Assembly: GCA_050084515.1 (NCBI GenBank)
Contig: CM114271.1
Location: 34,658,001 to 34,722,000 of the forward strand
Length of the DNA: 64,000 bases
From: Blasia pusilla
Taxonomy: Eukaryota > Marchantiophyta > Marchantiopsida > Blasiales
Direction: 5' to 3'
Within the stretch, counting starts at the first letter, position 1. Every line of letters begins with the position of its first letter. This document shows positions 22,921-35,279 of this stretch, piece by piece. The notes beneath the pieces are model-generated. The model did no database searches. It was not told where the DNA came from and was given only the letters and a program-made list of their open reading frames with translations. The translations under genes were made by a program, and so were the position numbers.

Positions 22921-25900
22921 TTCACTTTGCTTTGTATTTCCATACAACAATTGCTACATGAGTTATACTAGAGTAGAAAGTATCTACACAATATAATTTA
23001 TGAGTGTAGGTACTGACTTTTTTGGATCAAGGATGACTTGATACGAACGTAGAAAACCTCACTGCATAGGTTAACTCAAGTTTTAAAACATTTTGGGGTT
23101 ATTTAGAGGCACTATCCATTTTGGGTAAATCCCATATTTTTGGCGTGATTGACTTCCTATTTTATAAGATGCTCCTTAACCTACTAATTCTCTACGTATA
23201 TATCTTGCGCAATGCATTTTTCACATGTGCACCACAATATAATCATGGTTTGTTATGCCATTCACTACTTTCTTCCAACTTTGACAAAATATTGATAATG
23301 TAAAAAGAAAAACCATAAACTCTTCTTCATTATGAAACATAATAATAGTAACTTTGCCTCAATAACTCGTTTGAAATTTCCCTTCAGCGTAACGGAAAAA
23401 AATCATCCACATAGGAAAAACACTACGAAAAGGAAAAAAAGAGAAAATCTTGAACACGAAAATTTCCAACCAAAATTTTGGAAATCAATTCACATGATGT
23501 AGTGAATGAATGAATTTAAACCACAAGAATATTAAAAAAAGGAGAAAATGACAAAAAATGGTCACACAATGATTAATATCCCTCAAAAACTTATGCTTTA
23601 CATAGCCCATAAAGTGAAGTAGTATTGTTATAAACTAATCATTTCTCAAAATAAAGATAAAACTATGTGTAATCGGAAAAACATTTAAAGGATTGTTAGA
23701 TGCTTCAAAAGGTAATTTTCTAAGCATGTGTAGAGACTTGTCTTATCCCTATTTAGTGTTTTGGGATTTATGAACCATACGATTGGACGAACCATCTATC
23801 TGACTATGAGAGAATGCGTTTATAAGAGGTGTCACTTCTCCTGGTGACACATGTCTTTTTGGACCAATAAGATTCTTCCTTTTAATTCATTATTCCACAA
23901 GTTACATGTGCTCTCTTCCCAAGTTTGGAATCATTTTTAATAAGATTCTTCCTTTTAATTCATTATTCCACAAGTTACAGGTGCTCTCTTCCCAAGTTTG
24001 GAATCATTTTTCAGTCGTGTGGAGCACGACCACCATCTAATATCTAAAAATTAAGCAACCATCAACAAAATACAACTTTCGATTCTCTAGCCCATTCCTT
24101 AATTTGGGAACAATTGCATTTTGGACTAACCCAATCAATTTTGACATAATTCTAGTTAGTTTTGCCCAATGTAATGCTTAGCACCCACAATACTCTTACC
24201 TCCCTGTGGGATTTGTTCGCTTCGCAACATTTCATGCAAACATAGGATTTTGGGGTTGCGTTTGTTTGAGGAGAGCAAAACTCCCCCCACCAAAATGGAC
24301 ACGGAAACCCAGATCGTCGTAGTTAGAACTATGGGAGTAGATATTCGGAAAAATTTAGGCAAAGTCGTGCCACATGATCGTGCACACAGTATTAATCGAG
24401 GAAGGTAAGATTATTACGGGCAAGAACACCTTACATTAGGATTTGTCTGTTTTCACAAGAAAATCCTGAATTTACTTCACGTGGGATGGATCTAGAAGGC
24501 AACACCATCTAGAATGTTAAATCCATGTCCAGTAACATGGATTCAACATTTAATATTTCCTTTCTTTTAAAAATTTAGAAATATATTTACGATGAATATG
24601 ATTTTAAGAAAATCTCAATGGCAGATAATCAGGTGCCTCGTTAGGATGTTGGAATGTCAACTCTAGTCTCTGAAATTCGGTGAGCTTGGTAAGCTTGGTC
24701 TTTCGTGGGATTCGGTCGGCTTACAGCCTTAGGGTCAAGGGTGAAGACATCATCACAAATCTCAATTCGCCTCAATTCAAACTAAGGCCAAAAACTAGAC
24801 TATAAATAGCGGCAGTTTCAAAAAAATTAAGAATCAAGAGACATGTCACCTCCAGCGAGCAGTCGGATTTACGCCCGTCCACTCAACGCTTACTAACATC
24901 AACCTACAACCCATGGCATCTTCGCCAGCCACATCTAATAGCCCACTCAGAAACCCATAGAACTAACTTTGCTTCTTCTCTGGTCCACTCTCTCTACTTC
25001 GACACTAAAGACATTGGAAGTAGCTCATGAAACCAACATACGGAACTTATCCTGTAATATAGGAGAACTGGACGAAGTGTATGAGATTAGAGTTCACAGC
25101 AGTGTTGCTTGTTGAGGTCAAGGAAACCAACCCCATGCACAGTAACACCCATGATAATGCTAAATGAGTCAGCTATGAAGTCGTTTAGGTCACACTTCAG
25201 GAAGAAACAAGAAGACACAAACTCTGAGGCAATAAGCCGCTAATACAGCACGGTCTGGTGTGTCTCACAGGGACAGTAAAATTCTAGATGCATGATGATT
25301 AAAAAGGCTTGTTATGGTCAAACAACTAATTTGACCTCTTAATTGGTACAGATTTTAGAATTAAGGATTCATAAAGATTAGAGCTCTACGAAAGAAGGCA
25401 GAAGGGAGGAAAAGTAGACGTTTAAAAAACTTAACTGAGAATCTTCAGACAGAATATGCTTGTTTTCTGAACTTTCGTTTGTGTGACAAATAACAAACCC
25501 TAACAAATGCATCATTTTTAATTCACGTTTACCTGACCCAAAACCCCACCCAGAGTAGCTTCATGCATCTGGCAATATCATCATAAGAAGGAACCAACGG
25601 ATGTGAGAAGAGTAGACAATATCCAAGTCACTAGCTATGGCCACACAAGAACCACCTTCTTGGAAAGGAAGAAGCAATCACCACTCACACCAACCGCCAC
25701 ACAACCATATTACATGGAAAATTAGGGAGGGATTCAAATCTCCATTGTACATACACACAGAGGGACAATCCAGCAGCCTGCCAGAAACTATCCACTGCAT
25801 TAGAAATAAACTAATACTACTTTTACCCGCTCATGTTGTCTGAATGCTTCCACAATGACACTGTCTTGCACTTAGCTCTTTTCAAGATTTGACGAATGAC

Positions 25901-26390
25901 ATTACCTATAAAAGAGACTTTTGTACCCTAGAAAAATGCTAAAAAGAATGATGGGCATTTTTCTCTCTGTTCAATTGCCAGTGCTCCATGTCAAAGGCCA
26001 CACTCACATGCACGTATATACCAGGTTTGCATGAATGAATACAAACAAAAGTTCTTCACACCAGCTTTTCTACTGATCTCCAATGAGCAACTCTGATCAC
26101 CAAACTAATTAAAAAGCTCAAGGCCCAAGAAGCCTGTACTGAATACTACTCCTCATCTTTACTGGAAAAGCTTCGCGCAGGTGATAGAACTAAAGTTTTA
26201 GATCCAAGCCTATTCTTGGAAAATTCTCAACATTTCTGGACTCTTCATTGCAGCGCTAATGAAATCTGTGCCAATACCCCAGGCCAACTTGCTAAGATGG
26301 TCCCTTCAAGTTAATCAAGCGGGCAATGAGGGGCTTACGACAAGCTGCACAACATTCATTTGAAATGCACGTGACCAAAGGTAGCTGTGA
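22921..26390. other. AT-rich intergenic; no gene recognised
   Basis: Apart from the tandem duplication at 23866-24011, only short frames without domains are seen. The part near 25600-26390 becomes less AT-rich and probably includes the 3' UTR of the minus-strand gene ending at 26391. Confidence 0.35.
23866..24011. repeat. Tandem duplication, 2 x 73 bp
   Basis: Units 23866-23938 and 23939-24011 both start AATAAGATTCTTCC and differ by a single base (ACATGTG against ACAGGTG). The near identity indicates a recent duplication. Confidence 0.9.
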
Positions 26391-27766
26391 CTAGAAAAGA
26401 TTTCTTCTGAAAGATCGGGTTGTTGCTTGGTAAGTGCGAACAAGTAAACCAACACCAATGCCAACCCCTAAACACATACCCAAACCAATGCCAACACCAA
26501 CCCTAACACCTGCGTTGAACCAAGACAGTTCCCCATCATCGCTTTCAACATAACCATTGACATCTGTGCCATAGAAGCTGCCAATTCTGGCTAAGGCTTT
26601 GTCAGTCAGGTCCGAATAGCTTCGCTGCTCTGATGGCACCTGCGATAAGAGGAAAATATTCAAGAAAGGTACGCCCCCGATACATTTGATTTGACAGGCA
26701 ATTTGGAACAAGCGAAGAGCACGATACACACCATCCAAAATGATATGCAAGAATTATGCATGACGTACATAGACTTCCTCGTACTCTATTCCTTAGATAT
26801 ACCAAGTTCAACGCATTATCTGAATTTCCCGTTTGGACCACATTTTGCCTAAGGCCACTAGCTCCAGAATACACTGGGATGCCCCTAAGTGGAACATGCA
26901 TAGGACACGCACGTTTATCCATGTCACTACGACAGTAAACCCTACGTGCACAAGAAAACTGGCTGACCCAATTTTCTATGGATCCACCATAGTTAACAAG
27001 GACCAGTGCTTACCTGCTCGGTTTGCCCCGCAAGCAAAAGATCATTCGGCACTCTTTCTCCTTCGTCTCCTTCAACTATAGCATCAAGGGTATTCCGTCT
27101 AATGAGTTTTCTCCGTACAGTTAACTGCACGGTCTCGGTCAAAATCACAGGAGATCCGGAGTAGCGACCGACCACGCAGACCTCCATCGTGGGAAGACTT
27201 AGAACACTAGTCGAAAATTCCGTCCTTCCTTTAAAAAAAGAGCACCCTGGGGATGTAATCGCACATGTCATATCCATCTTCCAGCCTAATTTTATGCTTT
27301 TGGAGAGAGTGCTCACTGACTTGTCGTTATCAATGTCTTGTGCATCCGTCGAGGGATCCGATCGTTCAAGATTGCCACAAAGGAGCAGTAGCTCTTTATC
27401 ATAAACCTCGAAGTAAATACTGCCACTGGCTCTGAGGTTGTCAGTGCTCACGTACGTTGCTTCGGCAGACTCTGTGTCCATCCGATCTCTTCGTAACGTC
27501 AATTTCAACTCCTCGGAAGGCGAAATTCTTCCACCATTAGCCTCCAGAGCAGTAGAGATGTCTCTGGAAGGAAAACGCATAGACAAAACCTCAGGAGCAT
27601 CGTCGAGAGAACAAGATGCGACTCTCACGTACATGACTCTCACATCGAACCAAGAAGGAACTGGCGAGGGTGCACCGAAGCGGTAGTAATCTGCGGGGAA
27701 TCCATTCCTCATATGACCGGCTGCTTTGTCTCCTCCGGCCCGAGGACTGCTTAATCCCTCATTCAT
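26391..27766 (-). CDS. At1g01500-like protein of unknown function (two coding exons)
   Basis: Coding exons on the minus strand are 27766-27014 and 26639-26391; the intron 27013-26640 starts GTAAGC, ends TATCGCAG and is phase 0. The product is 333 residues. Family landmarks in order: SWFDVRVMYVRV (residues 38-49), LRRDRMD, ATYVSTDNLRASGSIYFEVYDKE, SFFKGRTEFS, PTMEVCVVGRYSGSPVILTETVQL, then an acidic linker and DGELSWFNAGVRVGVGIGLG with a glycine-valine rich hydrophobic stretch (about residues 294-318) and a basic end TTRSFRRNLF. These match Arabidopsis At1g01500 nearly end to end. The Arabidopsis entry has been labelled erythronate-4-phosphate dehydrogenase family, but I see no dehydrogenase motif. 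The C-terminal Gly-rich segment with flanking Arg looks like a membrane anchor; that is inference. The chosen ATG lies 37 residues before the conserved core; the frame is open upstream to 27964, so the start is the least certain part. Confidence 0.88.
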
Positions 27767-29417
27767 TCTTCGTTCACCGGCACGACAGCAATATGAAGGT
27801 CTACAAACCCACTTCCCACGTTCCCGGGTGCCAAGCCAACCTTCAAGAGGTATTTCCGAGGTGGTTGTCTTCCTGTGATCCCCTGTCTGTTGGAGGATTA
27901 TTCTTGATAATTCCTGCATACAATGGCTCCTCGCCGTTCCAGCCCAAGCCAATTGGTTCCTCAATAGATCTCCTCGCGACGAAGGCTACAACTGACCTCT
28001 CAGGCTCCCCACCTTCCCTCATCCTTTTCTCCAAAAAACTCCTCGGAACCCGAACAACACCTGCATGTTTTATTAATTAGAAAGCCTTCAAGAGACCATC
28101 ACTTCGCGTCCTGACCCTAGGCCTTCCATCTCCATGAACCACTCACTCCCGCCGCAACACCCGTCCTATTCCCATGAACAGCCTTCAACCAATTCTTTCA
28201 CAGAATCTACCACTCTACAAGAAAAATTGCCACGCACTTCACCAAAGAGTTAAACAAACCTGGCGTTCTCCACAAATCAGCGCAAACAATCAAAGACAGT
28301 CGCCTCCTCACCAGACATGCACAGACCAGCAGGTACCACAGGAGCAGCGAAATCTCACCCCGACGCGGGTGCATTAAAGGCGCTGGAATCCATAAACATC
28401 CATATCTGTCACACAGACCCGGATCTTGAAGCAAACAAACGTCTCCTAAATGGCTGGCGCAGACAGACAAACATACAGGCGGTAGAGCGATACTCTTCCC
28501 GCAGAGTCTACAAGTCACCAACGAAAGCCGAACCCAGGCAAGGATAAACTTAGGCAGCAGGGGTATGTGCCGACGGGAAAACCCTACAGTTCCGAGCATG
28601 ACTTCCCGGCAACAGGGGCCGTCGGCGCGTGGACGGCACGTTTCTTTCTTTCCACGACGGAGACGGAGACGCAGGCAAGCAGAGATCGGGATAAGATGGT
28701 CGACGGATACGGCCAGTTGTTCGCGGCATCATCCGCTACCTGCCGTCTGATACGTGAATCGACGCGCCACACGCCTTCTGGATAACGGTAGTAATCAAAG
28801 GACTTGCCATATAGGCAGCCTCCACCGCCCCGCAGCGTGGGCGAGAAAATGACTTAAAAATGAGTTTAAAAAAAACAAAAACGAGTTCAGCTTCACGGAC
28901 TAATTTAAGTCACACCTTCAATCTTGCGCTGCTTGGTCTCCAGGGTGGGGTCGCGCTCTTTTATAAGGGTGGGTTGTTGTCACGTAGCTCTCGTACCGCC
29001 TCCACCCCAATTTGTTTAGTAGTAAGAGCTTGGCTAAGTAAATTTTACCATTTTAAAAAGAGAGTTGAAAGAAGAACATTTCTATTACTTGGATTGGAGT
29101 GAAGAGACTAATATGACGCACACAAATTCAAAGTTTATCTCTTGCTTATCGTATTATGAAAAATATTTCTTTCCACATGTCAAATTTAGAAGTGTTTGCA
29201 AATAAGAAGGCATTCTCTAATAATAATATTATATTATATTAATATACTGCCCGTGCTATGTACGATTGAAAGGGCACATCACCCGTTAAGCCACCTGTTA
29301 TGCCTAAATTTGTTAAGTCACATGTTAAACATTACACAAGTCAGCACTAGAGGAGGCCAAAATGAACACGAGTCACCACCGATGGAAGGGATCCTAAAAC
29401 CCCATCCTCTTTTAATT
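27767..29417. other. GC-rich 5' region of the At1g01500-like gene, then AT-rich spacer
   Basis: GC-rich sequence continues to about 28850 with open frames on both strands, which is common in plant 5' UTR and promoter islands; no frame has a recognisable domain. A 5' UTR intron is plausible. From about 28860 the sequence is AT-rich. Near 29210-29230 a TCTAATAATAATATTATATT motif resembles the Helitron-like ends seen elsewhere. Confidence 0.4.
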
Positions 29418-29607
29418 ATATAGATATATTCGTGGAGAGTATCTTTTTATTTTGAAAATTTTCTTCTCTTGGCACCTAATAATTTCAACCTACAGGATTG
29501 CTCGCCTTTTGAATCAAAAGGATTCCTCAAAATTGAGTTAAAATGGCATGTGAGAATTAATAACGAGAGGTAATTCAAACTCATGCATGGCACGGACTTA
29601 CGCTAGT
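29418..29607 (+). mobile_element. Non-autonomous Helitron-like element (degenerate)
   Basis: The 3' end CATGCATGGCACGGACTTACG then CTAG followed by T (29604-29608) has the form of a Helitron terminus: short palindrome, about ten bases, CTAG, host T. The 5' side near 29418 (ATATTCGTGGAGAGTATC) is a decayed version of the family start. The interior (GCTCGCCTTTTGAATC, CAAAATTGAGTT) matches the element at 30066-30246. Confidence 0.45.
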
Positions 29608-29852
29608 AGTTATCAAACCACTATGCATCCTTTTGAGAGGGATACCGGTGGAGAGAAAGTAATTATCAAACATGTGTAGGATAGGCTAGATAGAGAAAAG
29701 AAAAACAAAGAGAACTTGTAAGGGCCTTCAAAAATATTTCACTCTATAAAATTTCAATGAGAAAGCAAAACATTTAATCTTTTTTGAGTTAAAATTTATG
29801 TTTTGATATGTATGACCATACGAATGTAAGATTTCAAAATTAATTTTAAAAA

Positions 29853-30064
29853 TCTATATTATTATGGGAGCGTGCCTTTTTGATTTGCAAACACCTCTTT
29901 GCTTGACACGTGGCAACTGGGCAACAAGAAAATGTTTCACATGTTACGCGCAATAAAAAAAATTGAATTCACGTGCAACATCATAAATCTCTTCCCGTCA
30001 CAGACTATACACTTGCTCTTCAAACAGTTTTTATTTCCCGTGCATCATACGGGCACTTTACTAG
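29853..30064 (+). mobile_element. Non-autonomous Helitron-like element, 212 bp
   Basis: Begins TCTATATTATTATGGGAG after host A (29852). Ends with the hairpin-like CCCGTGCATCATACGGGCAC, then TTTA and CTAG (30061-30064) before host T. TC start, palindrome about ten bases from the end, CTRR terminus and A/T insertion context are the defining Helitron features, and there are no terminal inverted repeats. It is too short to code. The family start is shared by the ends at 7076, 21372 and 30066. Confidence 0.72.
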
Positions 30065-30065
30065 T

Positions 30066-30246
30066 ATATCATTATGGGAGAGTGCCTTCTTGATTTTACA
30101 AACTCTTCCCCTCTTGACATTTGGCAATTACAGCCAATACAATCGCTTGCCTTTTGAACCAATAGGATTTTTCAAAATTGATTTGAAATGACACTCGAGA
30201 ATTATGGGAGGTAATTCAAACCCATGCGCTGCACGGACTTCCACTA
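30066..30246 (+). mobile_element. Non-autonomous Helitron-like element, 181 bp
   Basis: Starts TATATCATTATGGGAGAGTGCC, one base after the previous element, and ends CCCATGCGCTGCACGGACTT, CCA, CTAG before T. The start is one or two substitutions away from the TCTATATTATTATGGGAG form. The head-to-tail arrangement of two elements is typical of repeated Helitron insertion at a preferred site. Confidence 0.6.
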
Positions 30247-30954
30247 GTAGTTATTAAACCAATGTGTTACTTTTTGAGAGGGGTGGAGACAAAGTAATTG
30301 TCAAACATATGTAGAATAGGCTAGATGGAGAGAAAGAAAAACAATGAGAATTTGTAAGGATCGTAAAAAACATTTCATTATAGAAAATTTCAATCAAATG
30401 AGAAAGGAAAGCATTTCATATTTTTTAAACTTAAAATTTAGATTTTGATATGTATGACCATCCAAATGTAAGATTTAAAACATAATTTTAAAAATAGTAG
30501 TGATGTATCCATGCCATTGTAGAAATATTATTAAATATTTTTGCTATTTTAGAAAAGTGAAAACAAGAAAATATTTTTAAACAAGAAAGAAGAGATATCT
30601 TTGATCTCCCATAAACATACATATTATCTCAATCTATCTATCTATATTATTAGTAATAGTTTTCTTTCCATATGATGAGCTAGACAAGAGGGATCTTCTA
30701 TAGCCCTTCTATGAGGGTTAGTCCATCTTTATCCTTCTAGTCCTTGTATACATCTCCCCTCCTCCCCTACCCTAGCCTTCTCTTTTTGGGGGAATGGATG
30801 GAGGAAGGTTAATATCTTCCTCTTCCCCTATCTCATCTCCTTTTTTCCTATGAAATTTTATTCCATGTTGCTCCTCCCATCTCTCATTGAAAATTGATAT
30901 TTTTTTGAATTGGTTATGAAACTCCTATTGCAAACTTATCCCTTTCTCTTTTCA

Positions 30955-31464
30955 CACCTCATTGAGAGCTCATTCTCTCTTTGTTGAATCCTCTCACCAT
31001 GAGAGTGATTTTGGTTTAGAGAGAAAGACCATGGCGACAACGTCAACTGCCCATTACGCTGACTTGATAGACAATCGTCATTGACCACGTCTGTTCTCAT
31101 CGACCTTGGCTGGCCATATCTACTCGGCTATCGCGCACACTGTATACTGAAGGCTTGCCACAAACAATTCAACCCCACATATATACTTGCCCATCCACAC
31201 CTTGCAGCCATCTTTGTAGCTTGCTACAATGCCACCCAACCCGCCAGGCGCCACTTCCCACTCACTGACAAGCAAGTTCTACACATACATCTGCCCTACT
31301 TCCATCCATTGTCTACTCAGCCTTAGCCTATTTTGTTCAATTGGAGATATTCTGGTAACAACTCCCCTCTATGTTTGTGATTGGTAGATGATTGAGTCAG
31401 TCTAGTGTTTGTGTGTTTGATTAGTGACATCAATGTACATTAGGTAGCAATGTGTATGCACACG
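30955..31464 (+). mobile_element. Collapsed LTR element: B-block piece, 300-bp core, A block
   Basis: 30961-31030 matches part of gypsy block B (GAGAGCTCATTCTCTCTTTGTTGAA and ATTTTGGTTTAGAGAGA). 31342-31464 matches block A, starting TGGAGATATTCTGG and ending TGTATGCACACGA. The roughly 310 bases between them have higher GC and an 81-codon plus-strand frame without a recognised domain. It may be a deleted member of the same or a related LTR family, or a terminal-repeat-in-miniature type element. Confidence 0.5.
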
Positions 31465-33795
31465 AAATTTCCCTTCTTTTAATAAAAAATGAAATCTTAT
31501 TGCATGAATGATTATGAAGCCCAAGACACATATCGTTATGTAAACCCTTAAGAGTGTGTCAAGTATATCATATGCTAATAGAAATCATATAATAAACTTG
31601 ATGAAGGGATATAACAATTTTCTATGTAACAAAAGTTCCTTCTAGAAGAGGTGAATTCTTTTCCCAATGAGAAACTTTAATGCAAATCTTTTTTATTTCC
31701 TATAGAAAGGAAATAACCAAGAACTAAATGTAACTAAGTACAATGGAACACTCAATATTTCATTATATTAGAATTGAAATGAGATTGATGAATGAATTTA
31801 TTAATATGAGAAAATTCCTGAGTGAAGACTCATAACAAGATGAATAGGATTTTCTTTTCTTTTCATGAGTCAAAATATTTTGAAGATAGATTTTAAAGAA
31901 AATCAAATGTTTTTCTAAAAATAACAAGGTATCTATATGTTAAAATCTTATACTAATGGGACACATATGGATCACACATGCTTTCTTTGTTACTACCATT
32001 GATTGAGGAATGGGGGGATTTCTACTTTGTGAGGATAAATTGATGAGGTACCTTCTACTACCTTTTTTTGGAGAAAGAAGAAGTGGAAGGGATGTGGGCG
32101 AGGATGTGGGTAGGGATTTTTTAAATCTAATTAAGACAATATTTACACTTTAGTGCCTAAGAAGGGGATGAAAGGAGGGAGGAGAATTTTTTTTCTAAAA
32201 TAAGGAAGGTGAAGGGGATTCTTACATAAGGAGATTTATTTATTTATTTAAAACAATGCGGTGGAAGTGAAGGGTTTTCCAATAGAAAAGTGGAGGCATA
32301 AAGAAGATGGCAAAAAGTAGAGTTTAAAATAAAGAGGATAATTGCGTGAATGATGTGAAAGGGAATTGAGGTTTTTTCAATGATGATATATATTATTATG
32401 GGCAAATGAATATATAATCTTAAAGATTTAGAATGATTTTACAAATTGATACTTAAGAAGGGATTAAAGTGGGAGGATTGAAATTTTTATTCTACTTTTC
32501 CAAATTGAAAAGATAGGGATGTGGGACCCTCTAAATGAATAGGCAGAAACAGGGCATTAATTAAAGAAGAAGGTAGTTTAAAAAGGAAGAGGAAGTATAT
32601 GATTGTAAGAAAAAAAAAAAAAGGTTGGGATTCTCTTTTAGTCAACTACTTATTTATTTTATAAACGAAATAAGACAAGTCACTAAGTTATATGTGGCTA
32701 AGTTATATGTGGTTGTACATGAATGAAACATATAATACTTTCATTTATATTTTAATCAAAGTAAGGTGAAGCCTCATAATAATAAAGAATGATAAAAGAT
32801 CTCTTGTCTTTTATAGATTTGTGAATGTTTTTAGAATATATTTGTTATAAAATCATATCCTTTAAAAATGGATCTAAGAAAATATCAATAACTGAAAAAA
32901 AAAATACTTTAAATTTTTATTTTTTAAAGTTTCCATAGGACATTAGTTCATCATAAAAGAATTTTTATTAGGATAATAGATGATGTTATCGTATATTCCA
33001 TTTTTACTCCTCTTTGTTTTAGAATCCCCTTCCTTGCCTATGTTTCTTCATTTACAAAAATTCCCATCATGCCTCTTTATTTTGAGGAAAAACAAATCCT
33101 AACTCCCACCTTCCCTACTTTGGAGAAACTTTCATCCTCCACGCTTGCATATACGCGCTCTACTTCCTTCCTTTCCTATCTATCTATCTATTCTATCAAC
33201 AAAAGATGTCTCCTTGCTTACATGAGTTGATTGGATGACACGCGTTTAAATCTTGAAAATAAATCTTCTGCTTTAGAACACCTTGAATTTATTTTATCTT
33301 ATACTAAGATAAAAAAAACTAGTTTGGGTTTTAAGAATTAGCTTCTTATTTTTTATTTTTAAATAAAATAAAATTCCTTTTCTTCATTAAAATTTCTAAG
33401 TCTCCCTCATGTTTCCAATATTTTAATTTGAAATTTTTTAAATAATTTCCAAATTTGAAATTTTAGAAGGAAGAATAAGTAGGTATCTTAAATTTTAATT
33501 TGCAAAAGGTTTGACCTCTTACAAAAATTTCCAATATTTATGAAATATTCCTAAGTCTCAGTAATACTTTGGAAAAAAAATGAAATAGGATAATAAGAGC
33601 TTGGTGGGACTATAATTCTTCTTCAAAAGGATGAAAATGATTTCCTTCTTCCATTATTTTAAATTTTCAAGTCTAGTCGGGAGGAAATTTCAACTTTCTT
33701 TTTGAAGAAAAAGAAATTTTTTTCTTAACGAAGAGATGGAATTGGGGAAAAAAATGATTACTTAATTTTCCCCAATTATTAAGTGATCCTATCTA
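31465..33795. other. Very AT-rich intergenic; nothing recognised
   Basis: Only poly-A/T runs, GAAGGGGATG-type purine stretches and very short frames are present. A TCTATATTATTAGTAATAG motif lies just upstream at about 30642, a possible orphan Helitron start. Confidence 0.4.
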
Positions 33796-34007
33796 TCTAT
33801 ACTATTAATCCAAAGTGCATATACCATGCACTAAAGGAGAAAACTCTCAACATACTAACAAATTCACTTTCTTTCACTCTTGCATTTGAAACGAAAGTTA
33901 AGGTGAGGGAGGTAGTAGTAGTAGGTAATTAAAAAGTGTTATCCACTACTCTAGAATTTAACTACCACTCGAGGAATTAATCCGTGCATAATATCGGCAT
34001 ATCCTAG
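33796..34007 (+). mobile_element. Candidate non-autonomous Helitron, 212 bp
   Basis: Host A then TCTATACTATTAATCC at the left. At the right CCGTGCATAATATCGGCAT then ATC and CTAG (34004-34007) followed by host T. The left start matches the common plant Helitron start TCTATACTATTAA. The terminal palindrome is imperfect. The length equals that of the element at 29853-30064, but the internal sequence is not clearly the same. Confidence 0.45.
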
Positions 34008-35279
34008 TCTTTACTATTTTTATGTCATCTTTTTGGATGTCAAACTGTAAAAATTCAACAAGTATCCAATAACTTCATATTATGATTCTCCATGTTGGAT
34101 TCTAAGAGTTCCATCCATATTACTATCCCAAGTAGGGACTTGCAACGTACCCATAGGATTGTGAATAGGACTCGCACTTTGCAGCTTAACATATCTCTAA
34201 AGTTTTGTTTTATTACACTTGCACTATATTCGTAATGACTAAGAGTTGACTCACAATGGAGCCGCAATGAGCTCGCATTCATGATACTGATTCGTAAGTA
34301 TGACTTGCCATTCAACCGTAATACGAGTGTAAATTATTATTTTCCTAAATACGAGAACTTCCAAAATTTTCTATTTCTTTTTTAATTCTACAAAATTTTA
34401 GTTTTCATATTTTTTACCCAAATTTTTTTTTGAATGGAATTTTAGTGTACACCGACAACACTGGGGGATCAAACCACAAGAATGAGTATGATGACGAGCA
34501 TGCTAGGAGGTAACTGATGAGTTCCCCAATGATGACATGGAGGATTTCCTCCACAACTATTTCTCCAACCCCAAGGCCAATGCGCCAAACAAACATTTGG
34601 TTGAGGATGAGTGAATTCTATTATAATACGACTCGCAAACTTCTCATATGGCTAGTATCTTGCTTCTTCTGAACTTACAAGAGAAATATGTGTTTTGATT
34701 GTGTACATGGACGTGTTGCTCCACCTACTTCATGATAGCTTGCTATGAGAGGGGAGCACTTCCCCTAATTCTAAATTAGCTATCCAACAACTATTGAGCC
34801 TATATGGGACTAGACAACAAGATTATACGTGGATGATCTTGCGACTAGTTCGTGGGCATAGATCATCCTTAAGGTTTTTCCCACATTATCGAGCCAAACA
34901 TTACTGTAAAGACAAGCAATTGCGATTTCTCTATCCATAATGTACATGCTTTATATTATTCGATGACATTATGTCAGAGAGGACATGGAAAATTACTCTC
35001 CATTGGAACTTGAAATTATGGAGAGAGTTATTGATCCTCTTACCAACTCTCAATCATTCACTCAACCATGAGGGAATGGTCAACATTTTTAGATCAAGAC
35101 ACTGGACGAGTGATGCACACAGAATCAAGAGGTTGGAATATGTTGCACTTTTGAGCAAGAGTTGCAAGCATCCAGACATGACACAAATATTCTCAAAGAG
35201 GATCCCAAATTTTTTAGTGCCAGATGAGGTATTAGAGTTGGACTTTTGCACCTTCCAAGTGATTGCCTTGTTGTGCTCA
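34008..35279. other. AT-rich intergenic; no gene recognised
   Basis: Contains words such as GACTTGCAACGTAC and GACTCGCA that recur near 22560 and 36130. No coding segment is supported. Confidence 0.35.

Larger units (their letters stand above)
29480..30505 (+). repeat. Direct duplication, offset about 640 bp
   Basis: Sequence 29490-29850 recurs at 30130-30505, with shared landmarks including CTAGTAGTTAT(C/T)AAACCA, AAAGTAATT, AGGCTAGAT, GAGAAAG and TTTTGATATGTATGACCAT. The duplicated part includes a Helitron-like element and its right flank. The first copy also carries the extra 29853-30064 element at its right edge. Confidence 0.7.

Noticed and set aside
28207-28599. 130-codon minus-strand frame upstream of the At1g01500-like gene
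   Set aside because: Cys/Leu-rich translation with no domain; likely a chance frame in a GC-rich 5' region, although a 5' UTR exon remains possible.
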